Shown here: positions 52,826 to 61,269 of the stretch, piece by piece
How the letters are laid out: each line of letters starts with the position of its first letter
How positions within the stretch are numbered: position 1 is the first letter of the stretch
Origin: Candidatus Dormiibacterota bacterium
GTDB taxonomy: Bacteria; Chloroflexota; Dormibacteria; Aeolococcales; Aeolococcaceae
NCBI GenBank assembly: GCA_003142035.1
Contig: PLOF01000074.1
Span: 31,402-95,401, forward strand
Length of the DNA: 64,000 nucleotides
Direction of reading: 5' to 3'
Notes under the pieces: model-generated
The model's database searches: none
What the model saw: only the letters and a program-made list of their open reading frames with translations
Told to the model about the DNA's origin: nothing
Position numbers and translations under genes: made by a program

Positions 52826-53704
52826 ATGGACGTGGAGCCGCAGCGGCGGCGCCGTGGGCGGCGACACCTGGACCCGGGTGCGGGAATGCGGTTCGGGCGC
52901 CTCGCGGCCGATGCCGACGCGGTGTCAGCGCAGCGCAGGTTCACCCGGGCGGCTGGGGACATCGCGGCTCTCGCGTCCGGGGAAGACGCGGCGGCCGTCG
53001 AGCAGCTGGCCACCGCACCGATCCGGGCGATGGGCCGGATCGCCCAATCCAGCAACGCCGTCTTCCTGCTCGAGCTGGACGCTCCCGACCCCCACCGCGC
53101 GGGACAGCCAATGCGCGCGATCTACAAGCCGACCCGCGGCGAGCGACCACTCCACGACTTCACCCGCAACACCCTGCACCTTCGCGAGCGCGCCGCCTAC
53201 CTCGTCAGCGCGGCGGCAGCCATGGGCGTGGTGCCTCCGACGGCGCTGCGCGACGGGCCGCATGGACCGGGGAGCGTGCAGCTCTACATCCACCCGGGAG
53301 ACGAGCCGCTGCCGGAGAGCGCGGCCCCCGATCTGGAGGCACAGCTCCACAGGCTCGCCGTCTTCGACGTCCTCGCCAACAACGCCGACCGCAAACGTGC
53401 CCACCTCCTGGTGGACGGTGTGGGACACGTCTGGGGGATCGACAACGCGCTCACCTTCCTCCCCTACCCGCGCCAGCGGACGGTCCTCCTCGACCTGGGC
53501 GGGAGCGACCTGGACCCCGACGACGCAGAGCTGGTGCGGCAGCTCCGAGATGGAGACTCCCGCACCGCCCTCCGAGCCGCGCTCCGCCGGCTGCTGAGCG
53601 CCACCGAGGTCGAAGCGTTCGAGGGAAGGCTGGAAGAGCTGACCGACCACCCGTGGTACCCGCGGCTGGACGATTGGGACGGCCGGCCCTTCGAATGGTG
53701 GTGA
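52826..53704 (+). CDS. SCO1664 family kinase-like protein
   Basis: A 292-residue protein of the SCO1664 family, distantly related to phosphatidylinositol 3/4-kinases. A nucleotide-site Lys is likely in RAIYKPTRGERPLHDF, the catalytic loop in LANNADRKRAHLL, and a metal Asp in WGIDNALTF. In Actinobacteria homologues sit near cysteine ligase (mshC) and phosphatase genes; neither is seen here. The ATG lies 6 bases after TAGCAT, so the mRNA may be leaderless. Substrate unknown. Confidence 0.88.
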   Translation: MDVEPQRRRRGRRHLDPGAGMRFGRLAADADAVSAQRRFTRAAGDIAALASGEDAAAVEQLATAPIRAMGRIAQSSNAVFLLELDAPDPHRAGQPMRAIYKPTRGERPLHDFTRNTLHLRERAAYLVSAAAAMGVVPPTALRDGPHGPGSVQLYIHPGDEPLPESAAPDLEAQLHRLAVFDVLANNADRKRAHLLVDGVGHVWGIDNALTFLPYPRQRTVLLDLGGSDLDPDDAELVRQLRDGDSRTALRAALRRLLSATEVEAFEGRLEELTDHPWYPRLDDWDGRPFEWW

Positions 53705-53711
53705 CCGACGC

Positions 53712-53912
53712 GGGCCCCCACGCGGCCTGCCGCGGGGGCGAGGGGCCTGCAAAGGCCCCCTGTCAGTCGCCGGGGCCCCCACGCGGTTTGCCGCGAGCGC
53801 GCGCAGCGCGCAGTCATGGCGGGGTGAGGCGAGGCCGGCTTGGCCGGGCCGCCGAGGGGCGGCGAGCCCCTGTGACGGGAGCCGGGGCCCCCACGCGGCC
53901 TGCCGCGTGGGG
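53712..53912. repeat. Triple hairpin repeat beside tRNA-Arg
   Basis: A 23-bp motif beginning GGGCCCCCACGCGG and ending TGCCGCG occurs three times (53712-53734, 53773-53795, 53885-53907). Each copy forms a CGCGG-N4-CCGCG stem. The third extends to a perfect 10-bp stem (53889-53912) just 7 bases beyond the tRNA 3' end. A further hairpin GGGGCC-TGCAAA-GGCCCC sits at 53742-53759. The 53705-53919 region has no gene. Confidence 0.8.
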
Positions 53913-53919
53913 AGGAAAG

Positions 53920-53992
53920 TACGCCCGGAGGGACTTGAACCCCCGCTCCCGGCTCCGGAGGCCGGTGCTCTATCCAACTGAGCTACGGGCGC
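53920..53992 (-). tRNA. tRNA-Arg (anticodon CCG)
   Basis: A 73-base cloverleaf on the minus strand: acceptor stem GCGCCCG / CGGGCGT with a G1-U72 wobble, T8-A9, D-arm GCTCAGTTGGATAGAGC, anticodon loop CTCCGGA in a CCGGC/GCCGG stem, and T-arm GGGGGTTCAAGTCCC. The anticodon CCG reads CGG. CCA is not encoded. The third hairpin repeat lies just downstream as a probable terminator or processing signal. Confidence 0.97.
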
Positions 53993-54087
53993 ACGCTGCG
54001 ATCGAGTATACGGGCTGCCAGGTCCATGCCCTCCGGACGGCTCCGGCGAAGGGGCCGCCCGCCTGTGCAGACTTGCTCCGAGAAACC

Positions 54088-54909
54088 GTGAACGACGAAG
54101 CCTCTCCGCCGCCGCCGCCCCCCGCACGCGGGGGAGCGCCCTGGGATCAGGCTCCTCCGCCGCCATCCCCACCCCCACTGGGATGGTCATCCCAAGGTCA
54201 GGCGCCGCCGCCACCCCCGCCGCCACCCGGATGGGCACCCTGGGGTCAGGCGCCGCCGCCCCCTCCACCCGTGCCGGCGTGGCCACCCTGGGGAGCGCCG
54301 CCCCCACCTCCCCCATCCCGGCCGGGTGGGGGCACCTCAGGGTGGAAGCTCGCGGCGGCGGCCCTCGCCGGCGCGGCCCTCGCCGCGGTGGCGGGCGGCG
54401 GCGCCTACCTCCTCGTCAGTCGCGCCTCTCCCGGCTCACCGACCAGCAGCACGGGCACGGCGACACCCGTGCCGCTTCCCAGTGGGTCGACGGCCCCGAC
54501 CTCCGGCGAGCCGCCGATCCAGCCGGCCACCGACTGCGCCGGGGGCAGCTCGACGGACAGCTACATGGCGGCGGCGGTGAAGGACATCTGCCAGGTCCTG
54601 ATCCCGATCGCCGCCATGGACCCCGCCTGCGCGGGTACTCCCGGGGCCGGCTGCGAGAGCGCCGCCCGCGAACTGAACCAGGTCGCGGCAGCGGCCCTGA
54701 AGGATCTCGGGGCTCGCAAGCCGGTCACCGCGGGCGAGCGGACGGCCGGCCCCCATCTCAAGGCGGCCTTCCAGGACTACGCGAAGGCGGGTGCCGAGAT
54801 CTCGAAGGGGGTCGCCACCGGCAGCCGCTCTCTCGAGAGCGACGGGTTGACCGCGGAGACAGCGGGCACCGACGCGCTGAGCGCGGCGGGAGTGGATCTG
54901 AGCAGCTGA
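54088..54909 (+). CDS. Proline-rich single-pass membrane protein
   Basis: A 273-residue protein: an N-terminal region of about 80 residues with proline runs interspersed with GWAPWGQ-like units, one transmembrane helix (LAAAALAGAALAAVAGGGAYLLV), a Ser/Thr/Pro linker and an extracellular Cys-containing domain (CAGGSSTDSYMAAAVKDICQVL). GTG 54088 is the best start because the ORF track's frame upstream crosses the tRNA; it is still uncertain. The proline runs probably need elongation factor P. Function unknown. Confidence 0.7.
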   Translation: MNDEASPPPPPPARGGAPWDQAPPPPSPPPLGWSSQGQAPPPPPPPPGWAPWGQAPPPPPPVPAWPPWGAPPPPPPSRPGGGTSGWKLAAAALAGAALAAVAGGGAYLLVSRASPGSPTSSTGTATPVPLPSGSTAPTSGEPPIQPATDCAGGSSTDSYMAAAVKDICQVLIPIAAMDPACAGTPGAGCESAARELNQVAAAALKDLGARKPVTAGERTAGPHLKAAFQDYAKAGAEISKGVATGSRSLESDGLTAETAGTDALSAAGVDLSS

Positions 54910-54912
54910 GCC

Positions 54913-55806
54913 TCAGCCTCGCAGCCGGCCGCCGACCACGCGGGTGATGCCGTCGGGGTCCGCCTGGACGGTGACCTCGAGATCGGCCCGGCGCATCAGC
55001 GCCTGAACCGGCCGGCTGAGGTAGGGGGCGACCTCGAAGAGGAGCACGCCACCTCGGCGGAGCCACCCGGGGGCCTCCTCGACGAGATCCCGGACCAGGC
55101 CCAGCCCGTCGGGCGAGCCGTCGGTCAGGGTGTGGCGGGGCTCGAAACCCCGGATCTCGCGGGGCAGGGTGCGGACCTCCCGCCGGGCCACGTAGGGGGG
55201 GTGCATGGTGAAGGCACCGATCTCGCCGCGAAGGCGTCCGGGCAGGGCGGTGAGGAGGTCGGACACCCGGAAGTGGGCGTTGCCGAGGTGATTGCGCCGA
55301 GCATTGGCCCGGCTCAGGGCGACGGCGGCCGGATCGATGTCCAGCCCCCAGACCTCGGCCGAGGGCAGGGCGTCGGCGATCGCGCAGGCGACGGGCGCAG
55401 CCCCGCAGGCGACGTCCACCACAACCTTGACCGGGCGGCGCCGGAGCGCGGCGACCGCCGCCTCGGCGAGGAGCTCGCTGGACCCCCGGGGAATGAAGAC
55501 GCCGGGGCGGACGGCCAGGGTGAGACCGGCGAACTCGACGACGCCCCGGATCAGGGCCACCGGCTCGCCCGCGGCCCGCCGCAGCAGGAACTCGAGGTAG
55601 CGCCGCGCCAGCCGGGCGGGAACGAGGGCCTTGGGGTCGAGGGCGTCGGTCTCCACCCCGAGGGCCAGGGCGAGGAGGTCCGCGGCGTCCTCCCGGGCGA
55701 TCGACGCCCTCCAGTGGTCGATGGCCGTCGACTCCCTCAGCACCGTGCGACCATCGGCTAACAGCTGACCTACTCTGGGCGCGGCGGAGCTCATTCGTGG
55801 TTGCAT
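54913..55806 (-). CDS. PrmC/HemK-like methyltransferase, variant HPPY motif
   Basis: A 297-residue SAM-dependent methyltransferase related to PrmC, which methylates the GGQ glutamine of release factors. The N-terminal helical domain and the SAM loop VVDVACGAAPVACAIA are recognisable, but the canonical catalytic NPPY is HPPY (TMHPPYVARRE), and the usual PRPETE is PRGSSELL. It may therefore be a paralogue with another substrate. No prfA adjoins it. ATG 55806 or 55794 both fit. Confidence 0.85.
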   Translation of the reverse strand: MQPRMSSAAPRVGQLLADGRTVLRESTAIDHWRASIAREDAADLLALALGVETDALDPKALVPARLARRYLEFLLRRAAGEPVALIRGVVEFAGLTLAVRPGVFIPRGSSELLAEAAVAALRRRPVKVVVDVACGAAPVACAIADALPSAEVWGLDIDPAAVALSRANARRNHLGNAHFRVSDLLTALPGRLRGEIGAFTMHPPYVARREVRTLPREIRGFEPRHTLTDGSPDGLGLVRDLVEEAPGWLRRGGVLLFEVAPYLSRPVQALMRRADLEVTVQADPDGITRVVGGRLRG

Positions 55807-55814
55807 GGGCGGGC

Positions 55815-56639
55815 ATGGTAGTCGCAGAACCCCGACCCTGGCGCATCGCGGCCTTCTTCGACGTCGACCGGACCCTGGTGCGCGGCTCCTCGATCGTCGC
55901 CCTCGCGGGCCCTCTCTGCCGCGCCGGCCTGCTCCCGCGGCGGGCGCTCCTCGGGGCCGCCGTCCGGGGCTTGCAGTTCAGCGCTCGTGGCTTCGACGAG
56001 GTGGAGGTCCAGCGGGCGGTGGGCCGCATCGGCGACGCCGTCCGTGGCATGGATGCGGCCGAGCTTCGCCGGGTAGCGGACCGGGCCATCCCCCGCGTGC
56101 TCGGCCCCCGCCTGTACGCCGAGGCGCTGCAGCTCATCGCCTGGCACCGCGCACGCGGCCACCTGGTGTTCCTCGTCTCCGCGTCCACCCATGAGCTGAT
56201 CGACAGGCTCGGCAGCATCGTGGGGGCCGACGGAGTGGTCGCCTCCGAGGCCGATGTCGTCGCCGGCCGTTACACGGGCACGGTGGCCCTCTGCCACGGT
56301 GCGGCCAAGCTGGAGGCGGTCCGCCACCTGGCCGCGGCTTACCGCGTCGACCTGGAGAGCTCCTTTGCCTACGGCGACGGCGCCGGGGACATCCCGATGC
56401 TCCTGGCGGTTGGCCACCCGACCGCTGTCAACGCCGATCGCCGGCTCCGGGCGACCGCGGCACGCCGCGGCTGGCCGCAGCTCCGTTTCCGTGCGAGGGA
56501 CGGACTGTCGTGGCTGGACGACCCCGGCTGGCCGCTGGCATCGGGACGGACCGCCGGGCCGCCGAGGCGCGGAGAAGCCGGCGAGGTCCTGCTCACCGGC
56601 GAGCTCCCCCCGGAAGGGGCCAGCACCCCCGCCTACTGA
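55815..56639 (+). CDS. HAD-IB family phosphatase
   Basis: A 274-residue haloacid dehalogenase phosphatase of subfamily IB (SerB-like). The nucleophile motif FFDVDRTLVRGSS is near residue 13, motif II VSASTHELID near 117, and motif III/IV with YGDGAGDIPML near 183. Related proteins dephosphorylate phosphoserine or lysophospholipids, so the substrate is open. ATG 55815 is preferred; an earlier GTG at 55797 overlaps the divergent methyltransferase start. The C-terminus is Gly/Pro-rich. Confidence 0.9.
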   Translation: MVVAEPRPWRIAAFFDVDRTLVRGSSIVALAGPLCRAGLLPRRALLGAAVRGLQFSARGFDEVEVQRAVGRIGDAVRGMDAAELRRVADRAIPRVLGPRLYAEALQLIAWHRARGHLVFLVSASTHELIDRLGSIVGADGVVASEADVVAGRYTGTVALCHGAAKLEAVRHLAAAYRVDLESSFAYGDGAGDIPMLLAVGHPTAVNADRRLRATAARRGWPQLRFRARDGLSWLDDPGWPLASGRTAGPPRRGEAGEVLLTGELPPEGASTPAY

Positions 56640-56764
56640 CGCCGGCCCCAGTCCGCGGACGGCGGCACCCCACCGGCTGAGACCGGGACGGATGGTGACG
56701 GTTCGCGTGGCCAGATCCGCGCGGGACGGCGCTTACAATCCGCCGACCGGCATCCACCGGTCCC

Positions 56765-58159
56765 ATGGACAACGCTTCCCCGCCCCCGCCACCGCTCCCC
56801 CCACCGCCCGGTTGGGGCCCGCCGCCGCCGTGGTCCCCGCCAGTCCAGGCCGCGGCACGTCCGGGGATGGCGCCGCCCGGAGCGGAGCTCCACCTCGCCG
56901 GGTTTGGCCGGCGGCTGAGTGCCTTCGCGCTGGACGGGGTGCTCATCGCGGTGATCGCCGTGGCCGGACTGACCGTGGGGGCGATCCTCATCCGGGCAGC
57001 CATCCCGGGGACGGCCTCGATCCCCACGGCGGACCAGAATCTACCGCTGGTCCTGCTGGGCCAGCTGATCGACCTGCTCAGCCTGATCGCCCCTCCTTTC
57101 GTCTACCCGGCCATCGGCTGGCACTCGGGCGCCACACCGGGGATGCGCACCCTCGGCCTCCGCGTGGTCGACGCCCGAAGCGGCGACCGGCTCAGCTGGG
57201 GGCAGTCGCTGCTGCGCACCACCGGGTGGTGGTGGTCCCTGCTGACGCTCGGAGCCGGCTTTGTGCCCATCCTGGCCGGCCGCTGGCGGCGCGGCCTCCC
57301 CGACTGGATGGCAAGCAGCCTGGTGCTCGCGATTCAGCCCCTGCCGCTCACCTGGATTGCCGGCCCATACGGCTGGGTCATGGGGCCGGCGCGGCCAGCG
57401 CAGCCGGCCCCGCTCATCCCCACGGCGCGCGACACCACGGAGGCGGAGGAGGCGACTCGCACCTCCTGGACCTGGACCGACGTGGTCCCGGTGCTGGTGA
57501 CGTTCTTCCCGATCATGTTCGGAGCCAACTGGCTCGCCGAGGCCACGGCCCAGGGGCTTCGGATCAACGCCGGGAGCGGTGGTGCCCTGGTGCTCTCCTA
57601 TGCCGACGAGATCGCCGTGTACGGCGCCAGCCTGCTGCTCATCGTGCTGCTGGTGCGGTGGCGCCGGCACACCCCAGTGACAACGCTCGGTCTCCGGCTG
57701 CCGGCGTGGCCGTGGCTTGTCGCCGGCGTCCCGCTGGGCTTCGCCGCCTACGTTCTCGAGGATGTGGGCGGGGTGATCGGCCGCATCGTCCTCCCCACGG
57801 CCAACGCCACCAACCAGTGCGTCGGCATTCGCGGCGAGTTCGGCGGTTCGGTGGTGCTCACGCTGCTCGCGGTCGCGGTGATCGCCCCCGTCTCCGAGGA
57901 GATCATCTTCCGCGGCTTCGTATTCCGCTGGCTGCAGGGGCGGATGCCCCTCTGGGGCGCCGTGCTGGTGAGCGCCGCCATCTTCTCCGCCGCCCACGCC
58001 GGTTGGGCGGAGCCCAGCCTCTTCCTCCCCGTCTTCCTGGGAGGCGTCCTCCTCGCCTACGTGTACGCGAAGTCGAGGTCGGTGTGGCCGGGTGTGATCA
58101 TCCACATGGCCATCAACATCGTCGGCGTGATCCTCATCCTCGCCTACAGCGGGTGCTGA
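56765..58159 (+). CDS. RDD domain fused to CPBP intramembrane protease
   Basis: A 464-residue membrane protein with three parts: a proline-rich N-terminus (about residues 1-40), an RDD domain (FGRRLSAFALDGVLI and GATPGMRTLGLRVVD, about residues 45-205), and a C-terminal CPBP (Abi/CAAX-like) domain with EEIIFRGFVFRW, FSAAHAGW and HMAINIVG, the glutamate/arginine and histidine active-site motifs. CPBP proteins cleave prenylated or other membrane substrates; RDD domains are found in transporters and regulators. The fusion is unusual. TACAAT lies about 25 bases upstream. Confidence 0.88.
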   Translation: MDNASPPPPPLPPPPGWGPPPPWSPPVQAAARPGMAPPGAELHLAGFGRRLSAFALDGVLIAVIAVAGLTVGAILIRAAIPGTASIPTADQNLPLVLLGQLIDLLSLIAPPFVYPAIGWHSGATPGMRTLGLRVVDARSGDRLSWGQSLLRTTGWWWSLLTLGAGFVPILAGRWRRGLPDWMASSLVLAIQPLPLTWIAGPYGWVMGPARPAQPAPLIPTARDTTEAEEATRTSWTWTDVVPVLVTFFPIMFGANWLAEATAQGLRINAGSGGALVLSYADEIAVYGASLLLIVLLVRWRRHTPVTTLGLRLPAWPWLVAGVPLGFAAYVLEDVGGVIGRIVLPTANATNQCVGIRGEFGGSVVLTLLAVAVIAPVSEEIIFRGFVFRWLQGRMPLWGAVLVSAAIFSAAHAGWAEPSLFLPVFLGGVLLAYVYAKSRSVWPGVIIHMAINIVGVILILAYSGC

Positions 58160-58195
58160 GCCGGTCGAGCCGACCGGTGATGCCCGGTGGGGCGG

Positions 58196-59497
58196 TCAGG
58201 CGAGGCGGGCGCCCGCCGGCCGCCCCGCGGCGGCGACCGCGTCGGCCACCTTGCCTGCCTCCGCCGGGTCCAGGCTCGCGCACGTGATCCGCACCCCAGG
58301 CCCGGTGGCGATCCGGAAGCGCTCTCCGGGGAGGGCGGCGTAGCCCGCCTCGGCGAGCGAATCGAGCACCGGAGCCTCGGCCTCCACCGGCACCCAGACG
58401 TTGAAGCCGGTGGCTCCCTGGGCGGCGATGCCGCGCTCCGCGAGAGCGTCGATGAGCGCCTCCCGCCGCTGCCGGTAGGTATCGGCGGAATGCGCGAGCA
58501 GGAGATCCTGTCCTGGGCGCGACCAGAGGCTCAGGACCAGCCGCTGGAGCAGGTGGCTCACCCATCCGGACCCCACCGCCAGCCGCCCCTCGACCCGTGC
58601 CACCGTCCCCTGGTCACCGCAGACGACGGCCAGCCGGAGGTCGGGCCCGAGGGTCTTGGAGACGGAGCGGACCACGGCCCAGGCGGGCGATCCGGGGACG
58701 GCGACACCGACCACCGACCCACCCCCGACCGCCTCGGCGTGGTCGTCCTCCACCACCAGGACGTCCGGGTGCCGGGCCAGCACCCGGCGCAGCTCGGTGC
58801 GGCGGAGGTCGTCGAGTGCGCTGCCAAAAGGATTTTGACTTCGGGGGGTCATCACCACCGCCCGGGCGCCGCGGCGCAGCGCGCCCTCCAGGTCGTCGGC
58901 GAGCATGCCCCGGGCGTCGACCCGGACCGCCTGCGCCCGGAGCGACATCGCCCGGAGAAGGTCGAGGATCGGCGGATAGACGGGATCCTCCACCGCCACG
59001 CTGTCGCCAGGCCGGAGATGGGCCTCGAGAACCCGCTCGATGCCGTCGACGGCGCCGCCCACGACGGTGAGGTGGGAGGCGTCCAGCCCGTCGGCACGGA
59101 GCCGCTCCCGGGTGAGGTCGGCCAGGTCGCTGTCGACCATGGGCAAGCCGTAGGGGACGGAGCGGCGAGGCAGGGTGGCCAGGGCCCGGCTCCAGTCGGG
59201 CAGGAGCTGCGGGTCGGGCTGGCCCTGGGCGAGGTCGCGAAGGCCCGGGCGGATCCGGGCGGTGACCCCCGCGTGCAGGGGGGGGCGCGGCGCGATCGAA
59301 GTCCCCGCGCGGCCCGACCCGACCGCCAACCCGCGGCGGCCCAGCTCCCGGTAGGCCGCCGCGACGGTCGCCGGGCTCACCCCCAACTCGCTCGCGACCC
59401 GGCGCACGGTGGGCAGGTGTTCCCCCGGTTGGAGACGTCCGTCACGGACCTCCCCCTCGACCGCGGCGGCGATGTCGACCGCCCTCCGGCCGGTCAT
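58196..59497 (-). CDS. MocR-type GntR/aminotransferase regulator
   Basis: A 433-residue MocR regulator: a GntR winged HTH (LPTVRRVASELGVSPATVAAAYRELGRRG, about residues 28-57) fused to a class I aminotransferase-like domain that binds PLP through the Lys in VRSVSKTLGPDLRL. It likely senses PLP, as PdxR and GabR do. ATG 59497 is preferred over the ORF track's TTG at 59521. It is divergent from a PNPOx-like gene, the usual partner in vitamin B6-related pairs. Confidence 0.92.
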   Translation of the reverse strand: MTGRRAVDIAAAVEGEVRDGRLQPGEHLPTVRRVASELGVSPATVAAAYRELGRRGLAVGSGRAGTSIAPRPPLHAGVTARIRPGLRDLAQGQPDPQLLPDWSRALATLPRRSVPYGLPMVDSDLADLTRERLRADGLDASHLTVVGGAVDGIERVLEAHLRPGDSVAVEDPVYPPILDLLRAMSLRAQAVRVDARGMLADDLEGALRRGARAVVMTPRSQNPFGSALDDLRRTELRRVLARHPDVLVVEDDHAEAVGGGSVVGVAVPGSPAWAVVRSVSKTLGPDLRLAVVCGDQGTVARVEGRLAVGSGWVSHLLQRLVLSLWSRPGQDLLLAHSADTYRQRREALIDALAERGIAAQGATGFNVWVPVEAEAPVLDSLAEAGYAALPGERFRIATGPGVRITCASLDPAEAGKVADAVAAAGRPAGARLA

Positions 59498-59540
59498 GTA
59501 AAATAGTTCGGTAACGTTCAACGGTTTGTATCATTACATA

Positions 59541-59566
59541 GATGCAAAACTTGGATGCAGACATTT
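59541..59566. promoter_or_regulatory. Direct-repeat candidate operator between MocR and PNPOx-like genes
   Basis: GATGCA occurs at 59541-59546 and 59554-59559, a 13-bp period, in an AT-rich 85-bp divergent intergenic region. MocR regulators typically bind direct repeats, so this is a reasonable candidate site. TATCAT (59529-59534) and TACATA (59535-59540) just upstream could be the plus-strand -10. All binding claims are inference. Confidence 0.3.
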
Positions 59567-59582
59567 GGGAGGCAGGCCTGAG

Positions 59583-60269
59583 GTGCGCGATCCCGAGAGC
59601 GCCGGACCGGCGAGCCCCCGGGTCCAGCTGCACCGGCACGCGGAGCGCGCCCGGTATGACCGGGAGACCATCGACGCCATCCTCGACGAGGCTCTGATCT
59701 GCCACCTCGGGGTGGTCATCGACGGGGAGCCGCTGGTACTACCCACCGGGTTTGGCCGGGTGGACGACACCCTCTACCTCCACGGAGCGGCCACCAATCG
59801 CAGCCTGGCCGCGGCACTGGACGGAGTCTGCATCACCGTCACCCACGTCGACGGGCTGGTGCTGGCCCGCTCCGCGTCTGGCCACTCGATGAACTTCCGC
59901 AGCGTGGTGGTGCGGGGACACGCCCGCGCCGTCACCGATCCGGAGGAGCGCCGGGCCGCACTGGTGGCCGTGGTCGAACACGGCATCCCGGGTCGGTGGG
60001 CGGAGGTGCGCCCACCCAGCGCCAAGGAGATCGAGAGCACCACCGTGGTCGCCGTGGACCTGGCCGAGTGCTCAGCCAAGGTCCGTACCGGCCCACCCCT
60101 CGACCCGGTCTCCGATCGCGGCCTTCGCGTCTGGGCGGGTGAGATCCCCCTCCGGCTGGTCGCCGGAGCCCCCCGCCCGGACCCCCATCTGAGCGAGGGC
60201 ATCGACGAGCCCGCGAGTGTCACCGAGGTCCTGCGGCGGTTTCCTGGCCCAGCGCCCGCCGGCGCGTGA
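59583..60269 (+). CDS. PNPOx-like FMN-binding split-barrel protein
   Basis: A 228-residue pyridoxamine 5'-phosphate oxidase-like protein. The segment ALICHLGVVIDGEPLVLPTGFGRVDDTLYLHG and HSMNFRSVVVRGHARAV are typical of the FMN-binding split barrel subgroup often annotated as flavin-nucleotide-binding proteins. GTG 59583 has GGGAGG 9 bases upstream; the ORF track's start lies in the operator region. It is divergent from the MocR gene and probably controlled by it; the EamA transporter follows 4 bases after its stop. Confidence 0.9.
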   Translation: MRDPESAGPASPRVQLHRHAERARYDRETIDAILDEALICHLGVVIDGEPLVLPTGFGRVDDTLYLHGAATNRSLAAALDGVCITVTHVDGLVLARSASGHSMNFRSVVVRGHARAVTDPEERRAALVAVVEHGIPGRWAEVRPPSAKEIESTTVVAVDLAECSAKVRTGPPLDPVSDRGLRVWAGEIPLRLVAGAPRPDPHLSEGIDEPASVTEVLRRFPGPAPAGA

Positions 60270-60273
60270 CGGG

Positions 60274-61224
60274 GTGACCCGAGCCCGCCTCACTCCCCTG
60301 CTCGTCGCCGCCTTCGCGGCCGTCTACCTGATCTGGGGGTCCACCTTCCTCGCCATCCGGCTGGCGATCGACACCGTCCCGCCGCTCGCCATGGCGGGGG
60401 TCCGGTTCCTCATCGCCGGCGCGCTCCTCTTCCCCATCGCCCTCCTCACCGGGGACCGGGGGGATCGGCTGACACCACGGCATTGGCGCTCGGCGCTCGT
60501 CATCGGAGTGCTCCTGGTCACCGGGGGCAACGGGGTGCTCACCTTCGCGGAGCTGCATGTGTCCTCCGGGGTGGTCGCCATGCTGGTCGCCACCGTGCCG
60601 ATCTGGATGGTCGCCCTCGCCCACTTCCGCGGTCTCCAGAAGACGAGCCGGCTGGGGGCGGCGGGGCTGGTCATCGGCCTGATCGGGGTCGGACTCATGC
60701 TCCGCCCCGGCAGCACCGGCTCCGCCGCACCCATCTGGCTCGTCTTCACGCTGATCTCGCCGGTCTCCTGGGCGCTCGGCTCCATCTACGCCCGCAGCGC
60801 GAGCATGCCGCGCCGGCCGCTGCTCGCGACCTCGATGGAGATGCTCTGCGGTGGAGCGGCGCTCTGCCTCATCGCCGCTCCGCTCGGCGAGTGGGGCCAG
60901 GTCCACCTGGCGGCGATCTCGGGGCTCTCGGTGGCCGCGTTCTTCTACCTGGTGATCCCCGGTTCCATCGTCGGCTACAGCGCCTACGTGTACCTGAACC
61001 GGAAGGTCTCGCCCCAAGCGGCGTCCAGCTACGCGTACGTCAACCCGCTGGTGGCGGTGCTCCTCGGGTGGGGGTTCCTCGGTGAGAGCGTGACCGCGAC
61101 GATCCTCGTCGCCGGGGCCCTGATCGTGATCGCGGTGGCGGTCCTCCTGGCGGGGGGGCGCCGGCCCTCGGCATCCGGCGCCGAGGCCACCTGCATGGAG
61201 GGCGGCCAGCCGGAGGTGGCCTGA
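60274..61224 (+). CDS. EamA/DMT-family transporter
   Basis: A 316-residue drug/metabolite transporter with two EamA repeats and about ten transmembrane helices; YLIWGSTFLAIRLAID is the typical first helix. It exports small metabolites or amino acids, possibly linked to the vitamin B6 pair upstream. GTG 60274 lies 4 bases after the PNPOx stop, so it belongs to the same operon. No substrate motif is evident. Confidence 0.9.
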   Translation: MTRARLTPLLVAAFAAVYLIWGSTFLAIRLAIDTVPPLAMAGVRFLIAGALLFPIALLTGDRGDRLTPRHWRSALVIGVLLVTGGNGVLTFAELHVSSGVVAMLVATVPIWMVALAHFRGLQKTSRLGAAGLVIGLIGVGLMLRPGSTGSAAPIWLVFTLISPVSWALGSIYARSASMPRRPLLATSMEMLCGGAALCLIAAPLGEWGQVHLAAISGLSVAAFFYLVIPGSIVGYSAYVYLNRKVSPQAASSYAYVNPLVAVLLGWGFLGESVTATILVAGALIVIAVAVLLAGGRRPSASGAEATCMEGGQPEVA

Positions 61225-61269
61225 CCTCCGGGGACCGCCGCCGTCGCGCCCCATGGGCACAATGGCCAG

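Noticed and set aside
53712-53912. CRISPR-like array
   Set aside because: The three repeats are spaced 61 and 112 bases apart, are palindromic and GC-rich, and have no cas genes; spacing and structure do not fit CRISPR.
53920-53992. Genomic island integrated at tRNA-Arg
   Set aside because: No integrase gene, no repeated tRNA 3' fragment, and base composition does not change beside the tRNA.
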